DNA of 64,000 nt from CAZOVB01 sp964583095 (GTDB lineage Bacteria; Planctomycetota; Phycisphaerae; SM23-33), in NCBI GenBank assembly GCA_964583095.1, contig CAZOVB010000017.1, forward strand, positions 1-64,000, written 5' to 3'. The position numbers were made by a program, and so were the translations under genes. Positions 24,301 through 32,622 of this stretch are shown one piece after another (position 1 is the stretch's first letter; each line of letters begins with the position of its first letter). The notes beneath the pieces were generated by a model. It saw nothing but the letters and a program-made list of their open reading frames with translations, had not been told where the DNA came from and did not search any database.

Positions 24301-26513
24301 TTCGCGAGAACATCCGCGAGGCCGTGTTGAGCATCATCTGGTATCTCTGCCTGCTCGTGCCCTTCGGTTTCTTCTTCGAGAAGCTTCTGTTCGGCTTTAC
24401 CGACGTGCGAAAGCAGATTGCCGCCCAGGGCACGATCTTTGTCTCAGCCTTCTTGATTCTTCGTCTGTTGCACCCGGCCTTTGAGATGATTCGCTCCTCA
24501 CTGATGATTCTGCTTGGATTCGTGATCATCCTGATCTCCACGGGAATCACGCTGCTCTTCAGCGGGAAGTTCAAGGAGAACTTCGAGCAGCTCAAGGCCA
24601 AGCGAGGCCAGGTCTCCGCGGCGGAAGTCAACATGATGGGGGTGGTGGGGACCGCCTTCATGCTGGGTCTCAACAACATGCACCGGCGCAAGGTGCGAAC
24701 GGGTCTGACCTGTGCGACCCTGGTGCTGATCACCTTCGCGATGATCTGCTTCACCAGTACGCAGAGCGACGTGGTCGACCAGGAAGTAGCCATCGGCAAG
24801 GCGGCCTACCAGGGCATGTTGATCAAGGAAGAAGATCTCCGGCCCATCACGCCCGATGAGGTCTTTGCGCTGAACCAGCGGTACGGTCGGGAATACATCG
24901 TGGCCAAACGCGAGATCCTCGTGGGTCTCAATGATCCCAATACCAGCAAGATCCTCATGCCCCAGATCGATGTGGTCGCATCGACTTCGAAGATAGGGGC
25001 CGAAGCCCAGAGCGTGATGATCTTCGAAGAGCAGGACCCGTTGGCCGAGGAAATCGCGCGCACGGCGATAACCCGCCAGGACGACCCCCAGGCCAACTGG
25101 TTCCCGGCCGGTTCGGCCCAGGCGGAGGTCAAGCCGGTCCTGATTCCCCTTGATATTGCCCGTACGCTCCAGATCGATCCCAAGGAAGTGGAAACCGGGG
25201 ATGTCCGCATCGAGATAAACGGCAAGGAGTTCCGGGTTCACGCGGTCTTCCAGCCCAAGCTGTACGAGGCCATTGCGGATCTGGACGGCAATCCGATTCT
25301 GCCTTTTGATGTTGAATCGATGCGGAACGTCACCCGGGACAAGAAATTGAATGTCCTGGCCGTCGAGCCGTTCTCCTACGTCGATGCCTCACGCCTGATC
25401 ATTGGCGTGGACTTCTCCGGCGTCGGTTGGGGCCAGGGGATCAACAACAAGGCGATGGAGCCTCGGGTTTCCTCGGCCGCCATCTGGCTGGTGGATCGCC
25501 GGACGGGCCAGCCCCTGGCTTATCGCGAGGCCCGCGCCCTGATCGACTCCTTCCTGGAGCAGTCCGGGCGAAAGATGTATTACGGTCTGGACCAGATCGC
25601 CTATCGAGGCCAGCGAGCCCGGCAGACGAGCCTGGCCGGTGTGATGGACATGGTCATTCCGCTGATCATCGCGGCGCTGACGGTTTTGAACACCATTCGC
25701 GGCAGCGTCTACGAACGGCGAGACGAGATCTTCGTCTACAACGCGGTAGGCATTGCTCCACGGTACGTGTTCTTCATGTTCTTTGCCGAAGCATTCGTTT
25801 ACGCGGTGGTTGGTTCGGTGCTGGGCTATTTCCTTTCCCAGGGCACCGGCAAGGTCCTGACGATGCTCAACCTCACCGGCGGGCTCAACATGACCTTCAC
25901 GACGTCCACGACCATCCTGGCCTCGCTTGCGATTATGGCAGCGACGTTCCTTTCGACGCTGTTCCCTGCCCTCAAGGCCATGGACATCGCCGCCCCGGCC
26001 GAAGAGTCCGGCTGGGATCTGCCCGATCCGGAAGGCGACAAGCTCGTGCTCTCGCTGCCGTTTACCTTCGATGTGAAGGATCGACTGGCGGTAATCGAAT
26101 TCTTCAACCGCTTCTTCCTGGAGCGGGGTGAAGGCTCCAGCGGATCGTTCTTCTGCTCCAAGCCCGAGGTCGGCATCAGCGAGGAACTGGACCCATTGGC
26201 CGATGAGGGCTATGTGCCCGAACTGCGTTGCACGGTCTGGCTCAAGCCGTTTGACCTGGGCGTCTCCCAGCAGTTGAGTATCTCGCTGCCGACCGATGAA
26301 CACACCCGGGAGTACATCGCCCACCTCGAACTGGAGCGACTCAGCGGCACACGAGAGAGTTGGATGCGACTGAACCACGGTTTCCTCAAAGGCGTCCGCA
26401 AGCATTTCCTGCATTGGCGGGCGGTCAGCACCCAGGAAAGAGAAAGAATGTTCCAGACCGCGCGGGATCTGATCCAACAGCAACTGCGGGCAGGAGGGGC
26501 CCATCATGGCTGA
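21363..26513 (+). CDS. M28-peptidase-like ectodomain fused to FtsX permease
   Basis: A 1716-residue protein. After one membrane helix (about 11-33), residues 50-400 look like a zinc peptidase of family M28 (GSRFPGQAGHEKARRFIRDK is the usual opening). The metal sites are lost: the expected HxD is N283-Y-D, and the expected E-E stretch is GARSLSQ at 330-336. A long region of unknown fold (400-985) follows, then two membrane helices (about 987-1065). Next comes an FtsX-type permease (helix near 1100-1135, ectodomain, three helices near 1427-1540) with the family phrase VYERRDEIFVYNAVG. A cytoplasmic tail of about 175 residues ends it. The partner ATPases are presumably the two downstream. It overlaps the next gene by eight bases. 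Confidence 0.8.
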   Translation: MSQDQQARATGLAGRILLGVIFLILALGVMALFLWVYKPRQMPPYAAPYTGYDPAGMLDSVSVENIEKINEEILAFGSRFPGQAGHEKARRFIRDKYEQAGLEIIEQEFPAVTPVTELRRIRDLDGNDLEGVQVYPFLPNLAQPVAMSPEGLDGKLLLIDEEVLAGGADFGNCFALVDLNKPPRNYGLKWHKYAILGFKGVIFSHSGGLDKINWGNKALGETSASIPVNYPRLLANPEIFSHAGKDVNVLVRCRWKNLSNANLIGVLKAGKPQGKEAIIFFTNYDAPSYTPDLSHGPMLSVQIATHLALLEGMKEYQSELRRDVIFVALGARSLSQVDIIRLAGCMGHIGDMNAGRKLHQEVLETNQQRLAWCRAIMPLFDEPGFFTDAKKTEQLLDSLDEQSRDFLDDQVKYILNDRAAELSESTLQARLDFIRLGREDTQSRQFKDFRRNKERQQDVLMIAGYSLTRALDTMAEDNEDLRDLVNMRANALERFEELLAHHQMEIAREETNLRINEVFTSYDNMIALMPRPLPKLQKKDQGNESMGILVGPSPFGGNWRKYWQGRAEPINSVTYRVSRDKALPDSFEYSPYTQLTYFFGINNKVAGATSLTSHWTSYGYTMVELVNLNRVDSYNKVALPVVVPEARKLKDLEATFLFTAKTALSFVFGNGDVPTSNVHNPATYSGTVYLSGIGRSIVPSHPLKNALVFNRTKNEFVNKGTMMGIMLMTDPYGEYFLPLNLGAWSGGNQAGYSPLSAAFDSDGVISHMKDAGPQAQAIFDSTNRMSKGPSAKNVNLIVFRAAPTAILDMVNPQTFKAFSGANWVTREGLGEFRSFCIFESLNSYWMNFLPPDEKFYVELKAGSPENELVQEVRAFMLGIPDGWKQAENSTRVIDGPGYLAADTPILDNVPFEIARSMIWLNGKRLALQKEYNMQDERMIEYHRRAEEMIQAAQQPDLSKRKQNLLASEASNYAMLNHPPLRENIREAVLSIIWYLCLLVPFGFFFEKLLFGFTDVRKQIAAQGTIFVSAFLILRLLHPAFEMIRSSLMILLGFVIILISTGITLLFSGKFKENFEQLKAKRGQVSAAEVNMMGVVGTAFMLGLNNMHRRKVRTGLTCATLVLITFAMICFTSTQSDVVDQEVAIGKAAYQGMLIKEEDLRPITPDEVFALNQRYGREYIVAKREILVGLNDPNTSKILMPQIDVVASTSKIGAEAQSVMIFEEQDPLAEEIARTAITRQDDPQANWFPAGSAQAEVKPVLIPLDIARTLQIDPKEVETGDVRIEINGKEFRVHAVFQPKLYEAIADLDGNPILPFDVESMRNVTRDKKLNVLAVEPFSYVDASRLIIGVDFSGVGWGQGINNKAMEPRVSSAAIWLVDRRTGQPLAYREARALIDSFLEQSGRKMYYGLDQIAYRGQRARQTSLAGVMDMVIPLIIAALTVLNTIRGSVYERRDEIFVYNAVGIAPRYVFFMFFAEAFVYAVVGSVLGYFLSQGTGKVLTMLNLTGGLNMTFTTSTTILASLAIMAATFLSTLFPALKAMDIAAPAEESGWDLPDPEGDKLVLSLPFTFDVKDRLAVIEFFNRFFLERGEGSSGSFFCSKPEVGISEELDPLADEGYVPELRCTVWLKPFDLGVSQQLSISLPTDEHTREYIAHLELERLSGTRESWMRLNHGFLKGVRKHFLHWRAVSTQERERMFQTARDLIQQQLRAGGAHHG

Positions 26514-28659
26514 GCAGCCCAAGCAGCCCAAACAACCCAAGCAGAGCATGACCGATAAGGAGCTGTCGCTCTATCGGGGCATCCTGGAGCAGCCGGACAA
26601 GTTCGAGCCCGGCTTCGGATGGACCACGGTGGTCGGCATCCTCTTCTGCGGGCTGATCATGCTGCCCGGGTCGATCTACCTGGGCCTGATGAGCGGTTCG
26701 AACCTCAACGCCGCGGCCTCCTGGGTGACGGTGATTCTCTTCAACGAGATCGCACGTCGCTCGCTGAAGAACCTGACCAAGCAGAACCTGGTCATCCTGC
26801 TTCACGCCGCCCACGTGGTGATGGCGGCCAACATCCTCTGGCCCGGCGGACCGATTGCCCAGTTGGTATTCCGGTCGTACCTGGTGACCAGCGAGGCGAT
26901 GCGCGACGCGAACATGCGGGAGTTCTTCCCGACCTGGTGGGTTCCCAATCCCGAAAGTGAAGCCATCACGACCCGGAATCTGCTTCATCCGGACTGGTAC
27001 GGGCCGATCGCACTGCTGGCGTTCGTGATCTTCATGGGCTTCCTAAAACGCTACACGCTGGGGTACTTCTTCTTCCGGATCACCAGCGATATCGAGAACC
27101 TTCCCTACCCGATGGCCTCGGTCAGCGCCCAGGGCGCAATGGCCATGGCCGAAGCCGATGAACACGACAAGGATGCCGAAGACCCCGGCAAGGCCTTCTT
27201 CGATCGGGAGCAACGCTCCAAGGGACGCAAGAAATCCGAAAGGTGGCGGCTCTTCAGCCTCGGGGCGGTCATCGGCATCGCTTTTGGCACCTTGCAGGTA
27301 GGCATTCCGGCCATTACCGGCGTGTTGCTGGATAAATCGATCTTCCTGATCCCCCAGCCGTTCATCGATACCACGAACCTTACCGAAAGCTTCCTTCCGG
27401 CAACCCCGACGGGGATCGCCCTGGACCTGGGCTTTCTGCTCATCGGCATGGTCCTGCCGTTCTGGGCGGTCATGGGTACGTTCTTCGCCGTGACGCTCAT
27501 GACGGTCATGAACCCGATCCTCTACAACGCCGGCGTGTTGACCCAGTGGCGATTCGGCATGGACACGGTCAATACCAAGTTCACCAACTCGATGGACTTC
27601 TGGCTGAGTTTCAGTATCGGAGCTTCCTTAGGCCTTCTGGCGATATCCGTCATCCAATCCATCCGCGACATCCGCAAGAAGATCAAGGCCCTCAAACAGG
27701 CCCAGGCTGAGTCCGGGTCCCAAACGCGTGAGAATGTCTTCGAGCCGCCCGTCAAAGGCCGGGGAGACTACCCCCTCTGGGTCGCCCTGGTGATCTACTC
27801 AGCCAGTTCTGTGGCCATTATCGGCATGACGATGTACCTGCTGAGTTTCTCTGCCTTCATGTCGACCGGAATTCTGTGGACGCTGTTTTTCTTCCTGCTG
27901 TTTTTCAGCTTCGTCTACAGCCCGCTGATTTCGTATCTGAATGCGAGGCTGCTGGGTATCGCCGGCCAGCGGATTGACATCCCCTATGTCAAGGAGACGG
28001 CCTTTATTCTCTCCGGGGCCCGGGGCATCGAGATATGGATGGCCCCGATCCCCATCGAGAACTTCGGCTATCAGGCCCAGGCGTATCGCCAGACCGAACT
28101 GACCGGAACGCGCTTCTGGTCGCTGGTCAAGACCGACCTGGTGGCTGTGCCCATGCTCTTTATCCTGTCTTTTGCCTTCTGGGCGTTCATCTGGCAGGGC
28201 AGCGAGGTCCCCTCCAGCGCGTTCCCGTATGCACAAAAGTTCTGGGATCTGCGTTCCAAACAGATGGCCCTGCAGTGGTCGGCGACCCACGTGGTCAGTC
28301 AAGATGACGAAGTGGATTTCTGGCAGACGGAATTCGGCCAGGCCATCAAGCCGAAATACATCGGCGCCGGAGCCGGCACGATGGTCGGAACCTTCCTGCT
28401 GCTAAGCGTGTTGGGATTGCCCGTAATGTTCTGCTACGGAATTGTCCGAGGGTTCGGTATGTTCCCGCAGATGTTAATGACGGAGGTGATCGGCGCATTA
28501 ATTGGCCGGTTCTACTTACGCAAGAAATTCGGAGCACAGAATTTCCTTCGGATCATGCCCACCATCCTCGCCGGTTACTTCACGGGTGTGGGGCTGATCG
28601 GAATGGCAACCATCGCCATCAACCTCATCAAGAAAGCGATATCGGCCGCGCCCTTCTGA
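26506..28659 (+). CDS. OPT-like/DUF6785-type transporter
   Basis: A 717-residue polytopic protein with 12 or more hydrophobic helices. LPGSIYLGLMSGSNLNAAASWV near the start recalls the first helices of OPT-family peptide transporters, and the C-terminal domain is arranged like that of the first gene of the operon, so the two are probably distant homologues. The N-terminus has a short KQPKQP repeat. A charged loop (about residues 215-245) separates two halves. Peptide transport is the nearest known activity but is inferred. It overlaps the preceding gene and is followed 33 bases later by the FtsX permease gene. Confidence 0.7.
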   Translation: MAEQPKQPKQPKQSMTDKELSLYRGILEQPDKFEPGFGWTTVVGILFCGLIMLPGSIYLGLMSGSNLNAAASWVTVILFNEIARRSLKNLTKQNLVILLHAAHVVMAANILWPGGPIAQLVFRSYLVTSEAMRDANMREFFPTWWVPNPESEAITTRNLLHPDWYGPIALLAFVIFMGFLKRYTLGYFFFRITSDIENLPYPMASVSAQGAMAMAEADEHDKDAEDPGKAFFDREQRSKGRKKSERWRLFSLGAVIGIAFGTLQVGIPAITGVLLDKSIFLIPQPFIDTTNLTESFLPATPTGIALDLGFLLIGMVLPFWAVMGTFFAVTLMTVMNPILYNAGVLTQWRFGMDTVNTKFTNSMDFWLSFSIGASLGLLAISVIQSIRDIRKKIKALKQAQAESGSQTRENVFEPPVKGRGDYPLWVALVIYSASSVAIIGMTMYLLSFSAFMSTGILWTLFFFLLFFSFVYSPLISYLNARLLGIAGQRIDIPYVKETAFILSGARGIEIWMAPIPIENFGYQAQAYRQTELTGTRFWSLVKTDLVAVPMLFILSFAFWAFIWQGSEVPSSAFPYAQKFWDLRSKQMALQWSATHVVSQDDEVDFWQTEFGQAIKPKYIGAGAGTMVGTFLLLSVLGLPVMFCYGIVRGFGMFPQMLMTEVIGALIGRFYLRKKFGAQNFLRIMPTILAGYFTGVGLIGMATIAINLIKKAISAAPF

Positions 28660-28692
28660 CGGGCCCGACCGGCACGGAACGATCGATAGATA

Positions 28693-29736
28693 ATGACCAG
28701 AGACAGAATACAGGAACAGGTCAAGCTTTCGCCGAGGGTTGCCCTTGAGGTCGTGCTTCAGGGGATCAAGATCCGCTTTGGCCGGAGTCTCGTCACCATC
28801 AGTGGCGTGGCGCTGGGCATCGCGTTTCTGATGTCCATCTTCACCGGGCAAGCCATCAAGGAGGGCGTCGAGCAGGAAGAAACTCTCCGCGCCGACGTCA
28901 ACCGCATGAAGAGCTTTCTCACCGCGGAGATGGGGCCCCTGGCTCAGCGGAAGATCGGCATTATCCAGGTCGGCTCGCTGAGCACCCTCGAGACGCGCCT
29001 GGTAAGGAACTTCGTCGAGGACAGCGACGTGGCTGAGCTTCGCTGGGCTCCTTACGAGACATCCGCCCAGGTGCCCGATATCGAGAACATCCAGCAGGTT
29101 TCCCTGGAGCAGGTCGGAGAGGATGTCAGTTCGATTATCGTCCTGGGAGAGCGTTCAGGTGATCTGGACCTGGCGTTGAGTGAAATACTGGCCTCGGCCA
29201 GGCAGCAGGTGGTGGCCGACACCCGCCGGGACAGGCAACTTCAGAATCTCCCTGCCGAGCCGGTGATGCTCCAGCAGGAGTTGCGCCCGGAGGAAGTCCA
29301 GGAGAAGCAGGCCCAGCAAGCCAAGCAGGAGTTCCGAAACTGGTGGATCCTGATCATCTCGCTTCTTGTAACCGTCATCGGCATCAGCAACGCGATGCTC
29401 ATGAGCGTCACCGAGAGGTTCCGGGAGATCGGGACGATGAAGTGCCTCGGCGCCCTGTCTTCGTTCATCCGACAGATCTTCCTGATCGAATCGAGCCTCG
29501 TGGGACTCATCGGGGCCGTTGCCGGAGCATTGTTCGGGATGGTTTTTTCCACGATCGCTTACGGCTTCACCTACGGATTGGGCCTGGTGCTTACCAGTGT
29601 GGACTACCCCAGGCTGCTGCTTTCGCTGCTGATCAGCATCGTCATCGGCGTGGCGCTGTCGGTCATCGCCGCGATCTACCCGGCCAACTTCGCTTCGCGG
29701 ATGGTACCGGCCACGGCTCTTCGAACCAATATCTGA
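28693..29736 (+). CDS. FtsX/MacB-type ABC permease
   Basis: A 347-residue permease with the four-helix layout of the MacB/LolE/FtsX superfamily: helix 1 near residues 30-52, an extracytoplasmic domain with a long coiled-coil-like stretch (about 180-215, rich in Glu and Gln), then three C-terminal helices. The phrase VTERFREIGTMKCLGA is the signature of the cytoplasmic coupling segment. Such permeases do not carry substrates through the membrane; they use ATP to move periplasmic parts, for lipoprotein release, peptide export or cell-wall hydrolase control. The ATPase partner is encoded 13 bases downstream. Confidence 0.88.
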   Translation: MTRDRIQEQVKLSPRVALEVVLQGIKIRFGRSLVTISGVALGIAFLMSIFTGQAIKEGVEQEETLRADVNRMKSFLTAEMGPLAQRKIGIIQVGSLSTLETRLVRNFVEDSDVAELRWAPYETSAQVPDIENIQQVSLEQVGEDVSSIIVLGERSGDLDLALSEILASARQQVVADTRRDRQLQNLPAEPVMLQQELRPEEVQEKQAQQAKQEFRNWWILIISLLVTVIGISNAMLMSVTERFREIGTMKCLGALSSFIRQIFLIESSLVGLIGAVAGALFGMVFSTIAYGFTYGLGLVLTSVDYPRLLLSLLISIVIGVALSVIAAIYPANFASRMVPATALRTNI

Positions 29737-29749
29737 CAAGAGATCCCCC

Positions 29750-30529
29750 ATGACACAACTGGACCAGCAGAAGCTCGACAGCATGCTCTCGCCACAGGAG
29801 GACACCAGCCATCGGTATGTCGTCCGGGCGGTGGACGTCCACAAGACCTACCAGATGGGTTCGACCAAGACTCACGCCCTTCGCGGCGCGACGGTCGATG
29901 TCTACGAGGGCGAGTATCTTTCGATCATGGGCCCCAGCGGCTCGGGCAAAAGTACCCTGTTCAACGCCATCGGAGGCCTGGCCAAGCCCACCTCGGGCAA
30001 GGTCTATATTGATCAGGTGGACATCGCCCAACTGGACGCCAACGAACTGGCCTGGCTGCGATGCCGGAAGATCGGCTATATCTTCCAGACCTTCAACCTC
30101 ATCCAGGTGATGACCTGCCTGGAGAACGTAACCCTGCCGATGAGCTTTGCCGGGATGGACGCCGAGAACGCCCGCGACAAGGGAATGTACATTCTCAAGC
30201 TGGTCGGGCTGGGGCATCGCCCCCTCCACAGGCCCGGCGAGCTTTCCGGCGGCCAGCAGCAGCGATGCGCCATCGCCCGAGCCCTGGCCAACAGCCCGGA
30301 TATCGTCCTGGCCGATGAGCCGACCGCCAACCTGGACCAGGCCACCGGCGAGGAGATGATCGAACTTCTGGCCAAGCTGCGCGATGACCTGGGCGTGACG
30401 ATTGTCTCGGCCACCCACGATTTGAAGATGCTCAAACGCTCGGATCGGATCCTCTGGATCGAGGACGGGCAGATCGTCAAGGCGGCCAGGCCGGAAGAAA
30501 TCGACTTCGATACCGACGAGTTCCATTAG
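29750..30529 (+). CDS. ABC transporter ATPase, LolD/MacB type (first)
   Basis: A 259-residue ATP-binding subunit. Walker A is GPSGSGKST at 61-69, the Q-loop is in FQTFNLIQVM, the signature LSGGQQQR starts at 165, and Walker B is IVLADE at 185-190 with the H-loop in SATHD. The GPSGSGKST form plus FNLIQ is typical of the LolD/MacB/FtsE group that pairs with FtsX-type permeases. It is 13 bases after the permease gene and four bases before the PqqD-like gene. It probably acts as a dimer, or as a heterodimer with the second ATPase. Confidence 0.93.
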   Translation: MTQLDQQKLDSMLSPQEDTSHRYVVRAVDVHKTYQMGSTKTHALRGATVDVYEGEYLSIMGPSGSGKSTLFNAIGGLAKPTSGKVYIDQVDIAQLDANELAWLRCRKIGYIFQTFNLIQVMTCLENVTLPMSFAGMDAENARDKGMYILKLVGLGHRPLHRPGELSGGQQQRCAIARALANSPDIVLADEPTANLDQATGEEMIELLAKLRDDLGVTIVSATHDLKMLKRSDRILWIEDGQIVKAARPEEIDFDTDEFH

Positions 30530-30533
30530 CGCA

Positions 30534-30956
30534 ATGGGGCGCAAATGGCGGAAGAAGAAGATCAAGTCGCTGTCCGAGGCGGGAATCGACCCGCTCAAGC
30601 TCGTTGTCCAGCGCAACCCGGATGCCGAATCCGCCCGGGACAGCAAGGGATTGACCCACATACGAAGACGTTTCCTGCCGTCGGGCCGAATCTATGGATG
30701 GCTGGCCCGCAGGCTCAGATACAAACACGAAATCCAGTTGAAACTGGACGAGGGCGGCTCGGCCTTCTGGGAGCTGGTCGACGGCAAGCGGAACCTGGGC
30801 GACATCGCCCGTGAAATGGCAAAGAAGTTCGAAAGCGACGTGCAGGAGTCTCGAAAGGCCGCGGTGCAGTTCGCCCGGGTCCTGACGCAGAAGAGACTGA
30901 TTCATTTGATCCTGCCGGCAGAGTCCGGCGGCGAAAACGCTAACCAGGAAGAGTAA
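30534..30956 (+). CDS. PqqD-like protein between two ABC ATPase genes
   Basis: A 140-residue basic protein. Residues 64-125 fit the PqqD fold (a winged-helix-like peptide-binding domain): LDEGGSAFWELVDGKRNLGDIA, in motif terms the LDExGSxxWxxxDGxRxxxxIA pattern, followed by a helical LTQKRLIHL end. PqqD proteins hold precursor peptides for radical-SAM enzymes in the making of PQQ and related products. Here no radical-SAM maturase or precursor gene is nearby; instead the gene is sandwiched between two ABC ATPase genes with gaps of four and two bases. A role in presenting a peptide to the transporter is an inference. The first 60 residues are Lys/Arg-rich and unassigned. Confidence 0.75.
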   Translation: MGRKWRKKKIKSLSEAGIDPLKLVVQRNPDAESARDSKGLTHIRRRFLPSGRIYGWLARRLRYKHEIQLKLDEGGSAFWELVDGKRNLGDIAREMAKKFESDVQESRKAAVQFARVLTQKRLIHLILPAESGGENANQEE

Positions 30957-30958
30957 AC

Positions 30959-31702
30959 ATGAGCGGCGAAGACGTCATCATTCACGCCGAGAACGTCACC
31001 AAGTGCTACCACCTGGTGGGTGAGGAAGTCTGGGCTCTGCGCGGAATCACGCTGGATATCTACCGCAGCGAGTTCCTTTCCATCATGGGCCCGAGCGGCT
31101 CGGGCAAGAGCACGTTCTTCAACCAGATCGGCGCCCTGGACAAGCCCACCGACGGGAGGGTGATCTTCGAGAACGAGAGCGTCTTCGACCTTTCCGAAAG
31201 CCACCAGGCCTGGTTCCGCTGCAATAAGATCGGATACATCTTCCAGACCTTCAATCTGATCCAGGTCATGTCCGCCCTGCAGAATGTGGAACTGCCGATG
31301 GTTTTCCAGGGCACCGACAAGGCTGAATCCGAGCGACGCGCCACCGAAATCCTCGAACGCGTCGGGCTGGGCCATCGCCTGCATCACAAACCCTTCGAGC
31401 TCTCCGGCGGCCAGCAGCAGCGTGTGGCCATCGCCCGTGCTCTGGCCAATACGCCCACGGTAATCCTGGCCGATGAGCCCACCGGCAACCTCGATACCAA
31501 AACCGGCACGGAGATCATTGATCTGCTTCGAAGCCTCAACAGCGAAGAGGGCGTCACTGTCATCACCGCCACGCACGATCCGAAGATGCTTTCCTCCAGC
31601 GACCGGGTATGCTGGATCCGCGATGGACAGCTCGAGAAGGTTTCCACAGGGGCCGAATTCCGCCTGGAAGAGATGGACGCCGACGATCTGGGACGCGGGT
31701 AA
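30959..31702 (+). CDS. ABC transporter ATPase, LolD/MacB type (second)
   Basis: A 247-residue ATP-binding subunit closely similar to the first ATPase of the operon. Walker A GPSGSGKST lies at 44-52, FQTFNLIQVM at about 95-104, LSGGQQQR from 148 and Walker B VILADE at 168-173. The two are plainly paralogues, with almost identical Q-loop and signature regions. Two FtsX-type permeases and two ATPases in one operon suggest either two transporters or one hetero-complex. It is the last clear gene of the operon; the next start codon is 116 bases away. Confidence 0.93.
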   Translation: MSGEDVIIHAENVTKCYHLVGEEVWALRGITLDIYRSEFLSIMGPSGSGKSTFFNQIGALDKPTDGRVIFENESVFDLSESHQAWFRCNKIGYIFQTFNLIQVMSALQNVELPMVFQGTDKAESERRATEILERVGLGHRLHHKPFELSGGQQQRVAIARALANTPTVILADEPTGNLDTKTGTEIIDLLRSLNSEEGVTVITATHDPKMLSSSDRVCWIRDGQLEKVSTGAEFRLEEMDADDLGRG

Positions 31703-31818
31703 ACCCCAAACCGACCGTTCCGGCTCCAGTAAGATCTTGCCCCGGACGGGCGCGGATTGAAGATCTCCCGCCCCCGGGCCGATTCTCTATGCGAAGGATC
31801 CTTCTCGCAGGAGAGACC

Positions 31819-32487
31819 ATGCTTCGAAATGCTTCCATCTTCCTGGTTCCGGCTGTACTCTGCCTGGCAGCAGGCTGCGACGTCCCCGAGACGCGCGAGT
31901 TCGAGACCACGCTGACCCTCCAGGACGCCCGGAGTCGCCGGGCGATCCCCAACGCCTTGCTGGTGCGGGTCCTTCGCGAGTCGCCAAGCCGGCTCGATGA
32001 CGCCGAGTCCGCCGCCCGTGAGCGAACCTGGACGCATACCATCGAGATCTTCCCCGTCCACAGTGGCAGCGAGTTTCATCAGCCGGCCCTGAAGAAGGTC
32101 CAATACTCCGACGTGATGCACAGCGAGATCAATGATCTGGCCTTTACCTACAGTCTTTGGAGCCAGGGCTATGCGGCCCGGCTGTTTACACCCGAGGAAG
32201 TCCAGTCCGGGACGCTGATGCTCACCGCGATGGAGGATCTTTCCTCCGGCAGGGACCTGTGGAGGATGTGCGAATACTTTGAGCGAGAAGTCCTTCCTTT
32301 TATGGACGTTGACGCGCCGGGCCGCAGACAACTGCTCCGGATCGTGCGCTCACACCTGGTCTTCCTCAAGAACAGCCCGATGGCTTCGCTGGGGGTCGAG
32401 GGCAGGCTCAGGAGGATCGACCATGCCCTCTCCGAGACGATCGATCCGCCTGCACCGGAAGAAAGCCAGGCCCGAGAGCCCTTCTAA
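31819..32487 (+). CDS. Predicted lipoprotein of unknown function
   Basis: A 222-residue protein with a signal peptide (FLVPAVLCLAAGC) and lipobox cysteine near residue 18. The mature part starts with a beta-rich stretch (TTLTLQDARSRRAIPNALL) and becomes helical and charged. It resembles no family I know. ATG 31819 has GGAG just upstream; an in-frame ATG ten codons earlier would also retain the signal. It follows the transport operon on the same strand and could be its outer-membrane or periplasmic accessory, but this is only position. Confidence 0.55.
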   Translation: MLRNASIFLVPAVLCLAAGCDVPETREFETTLTLQDARSRRAIPNALLVRVLRESPSRLDDAESAARERTWTHTIEIFPVHSGSEFHQPALKKVQYSDVMHSEINDLAFTYSLWSQGYAARLFTPEEVQSGTLMLTAMEDLSSGRDLWRMCEYFEREVLPFMDVDAPGRRQLLRIVRSHLVFLKNSPMASLGVEGRLRRIDHALSETIDPPAPEESQAREPF

Positions 32488-32622
32488 GCCCGGGCTGGAT
32501 TCAAAAATCGGCCTGAGCCGGCTGATGAATCGGGCGTACCAATTGACTTTGCCTTCCGACAGGGCCAGAATCCGGGCAGCAGTTCCTGCCCGGCAGGAGA
32601 AAGGATCGTCATTATCGGATTC

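Noticed and set aside
21363..26513. M28 domain as an active aminopeptidase
   Set aside because: The expected zinc-binding histidine and the catalytic glutamates are not at their usual places.
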